A stretch of DNA of 64,000 nt, taken from NCBI GenBank assembly GCA_016946835.1, contig JACVTC010000010.1:1840001-1904000 (forward strand), read 5' to 3'. Source of the DNA: Neocallimastix lanati (nom. inval.) (Eukaryota; Neocallimastigomycota; Neocallimastigomycetes; Neocallimastigales; Neocallimastigaceae). The notes under the pieces were generated by a model. It was given only the letters and a program-made list of their open reading frames with translations. It had not been told where the DNA came from and ran no database searches. This document shows, piece by piece, positions 59,667 to 64,000 of the stretch (its first letter is position 1; every line of letters starts with the position of its first letter). The position numbers and the translations under genes were made by a program.

Positions 59667-61292
59667 TTAGTTACAGCCTCCAAATTCTTTTTGACATCCA
59701 GCTCCACAATATCTTTCACCAGTACCACACCAACCATATTTACTACAGCAAGAACCAGGTCTACATTTACCATCCGTAGAGTTACATTTACCATTAGATG
59801 TATATGGAAGTTCTTTACCTTGTTCTTCCTTTGGATCGTCATTGTTATCATTATCATTATTCTTTGGATCAGTAATATTGGAATCACTACCATTACACTT
59901 TCCAAATTTAAGTTGACAACCATCTGTGATAGCACAATGTAAATCAGAAGTACCACACCAACCATACTTACTACAGCATTGACCATTTGAACATTTACCA
60001 TGACCATCTCCACATTGACCATCTGAACTATATGGAATATTATCATCAGGGGTAGTAACAGTAGTACCATCACAAAGACTATAGGAATAATTATTTTTTT
60101 CTAAGCATTTAGTATTTTTATCAGCAATACATAATTCCTTATAATTTTTATCATAGATACAAGTTTCAAGTTTAGAGTTGGTTAAAGTTTTACCCTTAAT
60201 ATTTTTATTACTACTTAAATCACTACATATGTTATACAAATTCATATATATATATATTAAATTTAATAATAATAAATTTAATTTAAAAGTTTAATCATTT
60301 CATTATTTTTTGATTTTTTTTTTTTAAAGAAAAAAAAAAAAAAAAGAATAATTTAATATTATTATTTCTATTTTTATTTCTTTAAATAACTTACATATAG
60401 TTTAGATTTTTAAAGTTATACATGAATTCTGGAATTTCTTCATCAATATTATTATGACTTAAATCACTATATTTATAAATTATTATTATTAATATTTTTT
60501 TAATTAATAAAATAAAAATGAAATAAATTAATACTATATTTTAACATTGATGATAAAAGAATAATTATAATAATAATAAATATTTACAGATATTCAAGTT
60601 TAGTTAACTTTTGTAATTTTCCTAAAATATTTTCAATTTCATTTCCATTTAAATCACTATAAAATAATTAAAAATAATTATAAAATATTATTTATTAATA
60701 CTTTAATATGATATTAATAACTACTTTCTTTTTTTTTTTTTAATTTTTGTCTAATATCAATAATTAAAAGAAAAAAAAATAAACTTACAGATATTTAACA
60801 TTTTTTAATTTTGATATATTATCAGAAATTTTAGTCAAGGAATGTCCACGAATGACACTTATTTTTTTTTTTTTTTTTATTAATGAATATTAATTTTTAA
60901 AATATATATATATTAAATAAATTAATATCTATTAATTTTATAATAAAAAAATCAAAATAATTTAACTATTATTCTGCTTACATATGATTTATGACTTTAT
61001 AAGAATTATATACTAATTCTGGTAAATCATCTAAATCAAAATAACCTTCATTTCTTAAATGTCTATTAATTTATATATTGAAAAATGAAAATAAATAAAA
61101 AAAAATATATTTTGATTAATTTAAATATATCTATATGTATTATATATATATTATATTATTTTAACATTATTTTTAATAATAAAAATAAAAAAATTACAAG
61201 TATGAAACTTTTTTCAATGTTTCTAATGGTTTAAAACTAAATTTTTCATGTGGACGATTGAAATAGTTTAATTCTCTAATAATATTGAATAA

Positions 61293-61339
<47 letters not shown>

Positions 61340-62455
61340 AAAATATTAATAATAATTTTATTTAAAATTTTTCAATTATAAAAATATAAATATATATTAC
61401 AAATGTTCTAGATTGGTTAAAGTAGATATTTCATCAATATTAGTTTGACTAGCTGTAATACCTCTAATGACTCTATATAAATTAAAAGAGAATACACAAT
61501 ATTTAATTTTTTTTTAAAAAATAATAATCATATATAAAAATATTAAAAGGAATTAAAAATAATTAATAATCAATAAATTACTAAAAATATATTAATACTA
61601 AAAACTATTTCATTTCAAAAAAAAAAAAATTTATAAGTTACATACAATTTCTTTAAACTTTTAGGAAGTTTTAAATTACCATCAGCAATACCAGTTCTTG
61701 CATAAGTTCTGTAAGGGAGGAAATCAAAAGAACTATTTTAATTATGAAAAATAATAATAATAATAATAAAATTATTTTAAGATATTATAAAAGTCAGATT
61801 GATATTTATCAATTTTTTGTATCATTTTTATTTTAATAAAATAATTATTATTATTTTAATAAAATATATTTACAATTCTTCCAATTTTGTTAAATTAGCA
61901 ATTTCTGGAGGTATTATTCTATAAACAGGATTATGGGTTGGATTATTATCAAATTTTGTGTAGTACCTATTTTAAAACGATATTTAATAAATATAATTAA
62001 AAAAAAAATATAATAAGTTTATAATACTATTTAATTTTATATGATTATATAGGGTTTTTGATTTACATTTTTTTAATAGTATTATAAGAAAGAGTTTTCT
62101 TAAAGCATTCTTCAGTTATATATTGATTATCAATATCACTATAAATAAAAATATTATATTTAAATATATACATATAAATTATCAGTAATGATTAATATAT
62201 AAAAATTAGTCTTATTCTATTAAAAATTTATATTATCTATTTATATAATTATTTATATAATAAATTTAATACTAACACAGCGATAACTTTTCCTTTATTA
62301 TCGACTTCACAAGCATTAATACTTTGAGATGCATCTCTTTCAGTAAAGAAATCCACTATTTCTTTACAATCTCCTTTGAATTCATTTTCATCAGCAAAAG
62401 CTAATGGTATACATAAGGCTAAAGTAATACTTTTTAATAAATTTTTAAAATTCAT
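59667..62455 (-). CDS. Secreted LRR protein with two CBM18 chitin-binding domains, eleven exons
   Basis: Exons: 62455–62277, 62138–62067, 61966–61874, 61708–61646, 61472–61401, 61275–61198, 61062–60982, 60857–60789, 60656–60588, 60466–60395 and 60222–59667. They join to 1404 nt (467 residues). All ten introns (100–173 bp) are GT–AG and all interrupt a codon after its second base. Residues 1–21 are a signal peptide (MNFKNLLKSITLALCIPLAF). A Cys-containing cap precedes leucine-rich repeats, roughly one per exon (for example DLNGNEIENILGKLQKLTKL and DLSHNNIDEEIPEFMYNFKN). Exon 11 ends the LRR array and adds two CBM18 (hevein-type) modules at about 351–393 and 426–467, each with CCSKYGWCGT and spaced Cys, joined by an Asn/Asp/Glu linker. 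It probably binds chitin outside the cell or at the cell wall, with the LRRs offering a second binding face. Splice sites were placed by eye; every join keeps the frame and the LRR register. Confidence 0.9.
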
Positions 62456-63119
62456 TTTTAATTATTTTTATATATAGATAATTCAATATTTAAGAAAAGG
62501 ACTAATAATATTTTTAAAAGTTTTAATAATATATGAAAATGACGATTAAAGGATATAATTAATAGGAAATTCGATCCTTTTATATTTTTTTTTCTTCTTT
62601 TGAAATATAATTATTTATTATTGCCTTCTAATATTTAAAATAAAATTTTTTTTATTACTAAAGAAGTTAATAAATTTAAATAAAGAATTAGGAATTTATT
62701 ATAATACATTTAAATATATAAAATTAATATATTATTAGTTTAAATAAAATATATATACCAAATTTTCATTTATAATTTTTATTCTTTCAGTTTTTTTTTT
62801 TTTTTTCTAATACGTTAATTTATTTACATTCATAGAAATGAATGAATTCCTAATAAATATTATAATATATGATGTACATATTTAACCTTATTATTATAGT
62901 TTTAAAAAAAAAAAAAAAAAAGAACGCGAAGTGTACATTATTAAGTGAACTTTAATTCTTAGCCAATAAAAATGAATTTTATAATTTATTTTTCTGTTCA
63001 AAAGAATTTTTAATTTTATTAAAGATATTTCATTAATTAAAACTTTAAAACAAACTATTTCATATATATTAAATAAATTGATTGAATACACTTTAATATA
63101 TTTGAAAATATAATTACTA
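62456..63119. other. Upstream region of the LRR–CBM18 gene
   Basis: A/T-rich, with the gene's promoter presumably in the first few hundred bases. No convincing motif or reading frame. An A run lies at 62903–62921. Confidence 0.45.
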
Positions 63120-63364
63120 ATATAAAATAATAAATAATAAAATATATAATAAATGATGCATTATAAATAAATTATAAATAATATATATAATAAATAAATA
63201 ATATAGTAATATAATAAATAATAATAATAAAGTATTTAATAAATAATAAATAATAAATAATAAATAATAAATAAATAATAAATAATAAATAATTAATAAT
63301 AAATAATAAATAATAAATAATAAATAATTAAATAATAAATAATTAAATAATAAATAATAAATAA

Positions 63365-63396
<32 letters not shown>

Positions 63397-63500
63397 AAAT
63401 AATAAATAATAAATATATTTATTAATAAATAATTAAATAATTGAATAATAAACAATAAATATTTATTAATAAATAATTGAATAATTAAATAATGAAAAAA
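63120..63500 (+). repeat. Low-complexity TAAATAA array
   Basis: Imperfect tandem AATAATAAAT / TAAATAAATAA units over nearly 400 bp. A 151-codon minus-strand frame here is an artefact of the repeat. Confidence 0.85.
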
Positions 63501-64000
63501 ATTCCATAAAAAAAAAATGTGAAAGAGGCAATGATGTATCTTAAATGATAAATAATTTATATTAAATGTCAAAAATGGAGTTTTAATTACAAAACTTTAA
63601 TTATTAATTTTTTGAAGTTAAAAAGTTTTACAGAATATACTTTTTATCTACAGAAGAATGTACATGTATTACATCCATTATCATGTATCTGAACAAATTA
63701 TATTTATACAATTATATCTAAATTAGATTTAAATTATATTTATATAATATTTTAAACTATAAACTATATTAAAGTAATATTTAAACTATATTTAAGTAAT
63801 ATTTAAGTAATATTTAAACTATATTTAAGTAATATTTTAGACTATATTTAAATTATATTCATTACTAATAAAAACTCCAAACAGTTTTAATTTAAGAATA
63901 CATTAGTAATACAGTAGACTTTTATTCAATAAATACAATTAATAAATATAATCAATAATAAAAATATAATCAATAATAATAATCAATGAATATATTTATA
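63501..64000. other. A/T-rich DNA at the window end
   Basis: Short tandem TATTTAAACTATATTTAAGTAA units at about 63770–63855. No gene is seen. Confidence 0.45.

Noticed and set aside
59630-60073. 147-codon minus-strand frame overlapping the CBM18 exon
   Set aside because: Alternative frame of exon 11. The accepted frame has the conserved Cys pattern and continues the LRR register through the splice sites.
63117-63572. 151-codon minus-strand open frame rich in Leu, Ile and Tyr
   Set aside because: It lies wholly in the TAAATAA repeat array. The translation is a repeat artefact.

Overview
The window looks like nuclear DNA of an anaerobic gut fungus (Neocallimastigomycota). This is inferred from extreme A+T content with long homopolymer tracts, short GT–AG introns, a secreted LRR protein ending in two CBM18 chitin-binding domains, a secreted type-B carboxylesterase, and a small secreted protein whose tail resembles the first half of a fungal dockerin. 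No rRNA gene, intact tRNA gene, CRISPR array or prokaryote-type operon is visible.

Layout. About 1–44,960 is a retroelement graveyard. It holds Ty1/copia remains (1–3161, 8.5–10.1, 37.5–38.7, 40.7–42.7 and 44.3–45.0 kb), Ty3/gypsy remains, solo LTRs and a 5'-truncated LINE (39.1–40.2 kb). Three younger items stand out: a whole-looking Ty3/gypsy element at 14199–22715 whose two 545-bp LTRs look identical, a small gag-only LTR element at 33259–35153 with a 5-bp target duplication, and 370-bp TG...CA repeats carrying a tRNA-like promoter module. A possible structured RNA or foreign island lies at 36524–36790.

About 45–64 kb is a gene-bearing segment with three host genes separated by A/T deserts: a DUF3237-like secreted protein (46697–47269, +), a two-exon carboxylesterase (52069–50123, −) and an eleven-exon LRR–CBM18 protein (62455–59667, −). 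Old copia fragments (48.1–49.0 and 54.75–55.7 kb) and a minus-strand LINE (56.2–58.3 kb) lie between them. All three host proteins begin with a signal peptide, so they probably act outside the cell on plant fibre, on chitin or at the cell surface. Nothing shows that they are co-regulated.

The most interesting points are the one-repeat-per-exon, all phase-2 structure of the LRR–CBM18 gene, the tRNA-like module inside LTR-like repeats, the paired hairpins with compensated changes in two LTR copies, the GC-richer structured island, and the half-dockerin tail. All calls were made by eye from the sequence. No alignments or database searches were run.
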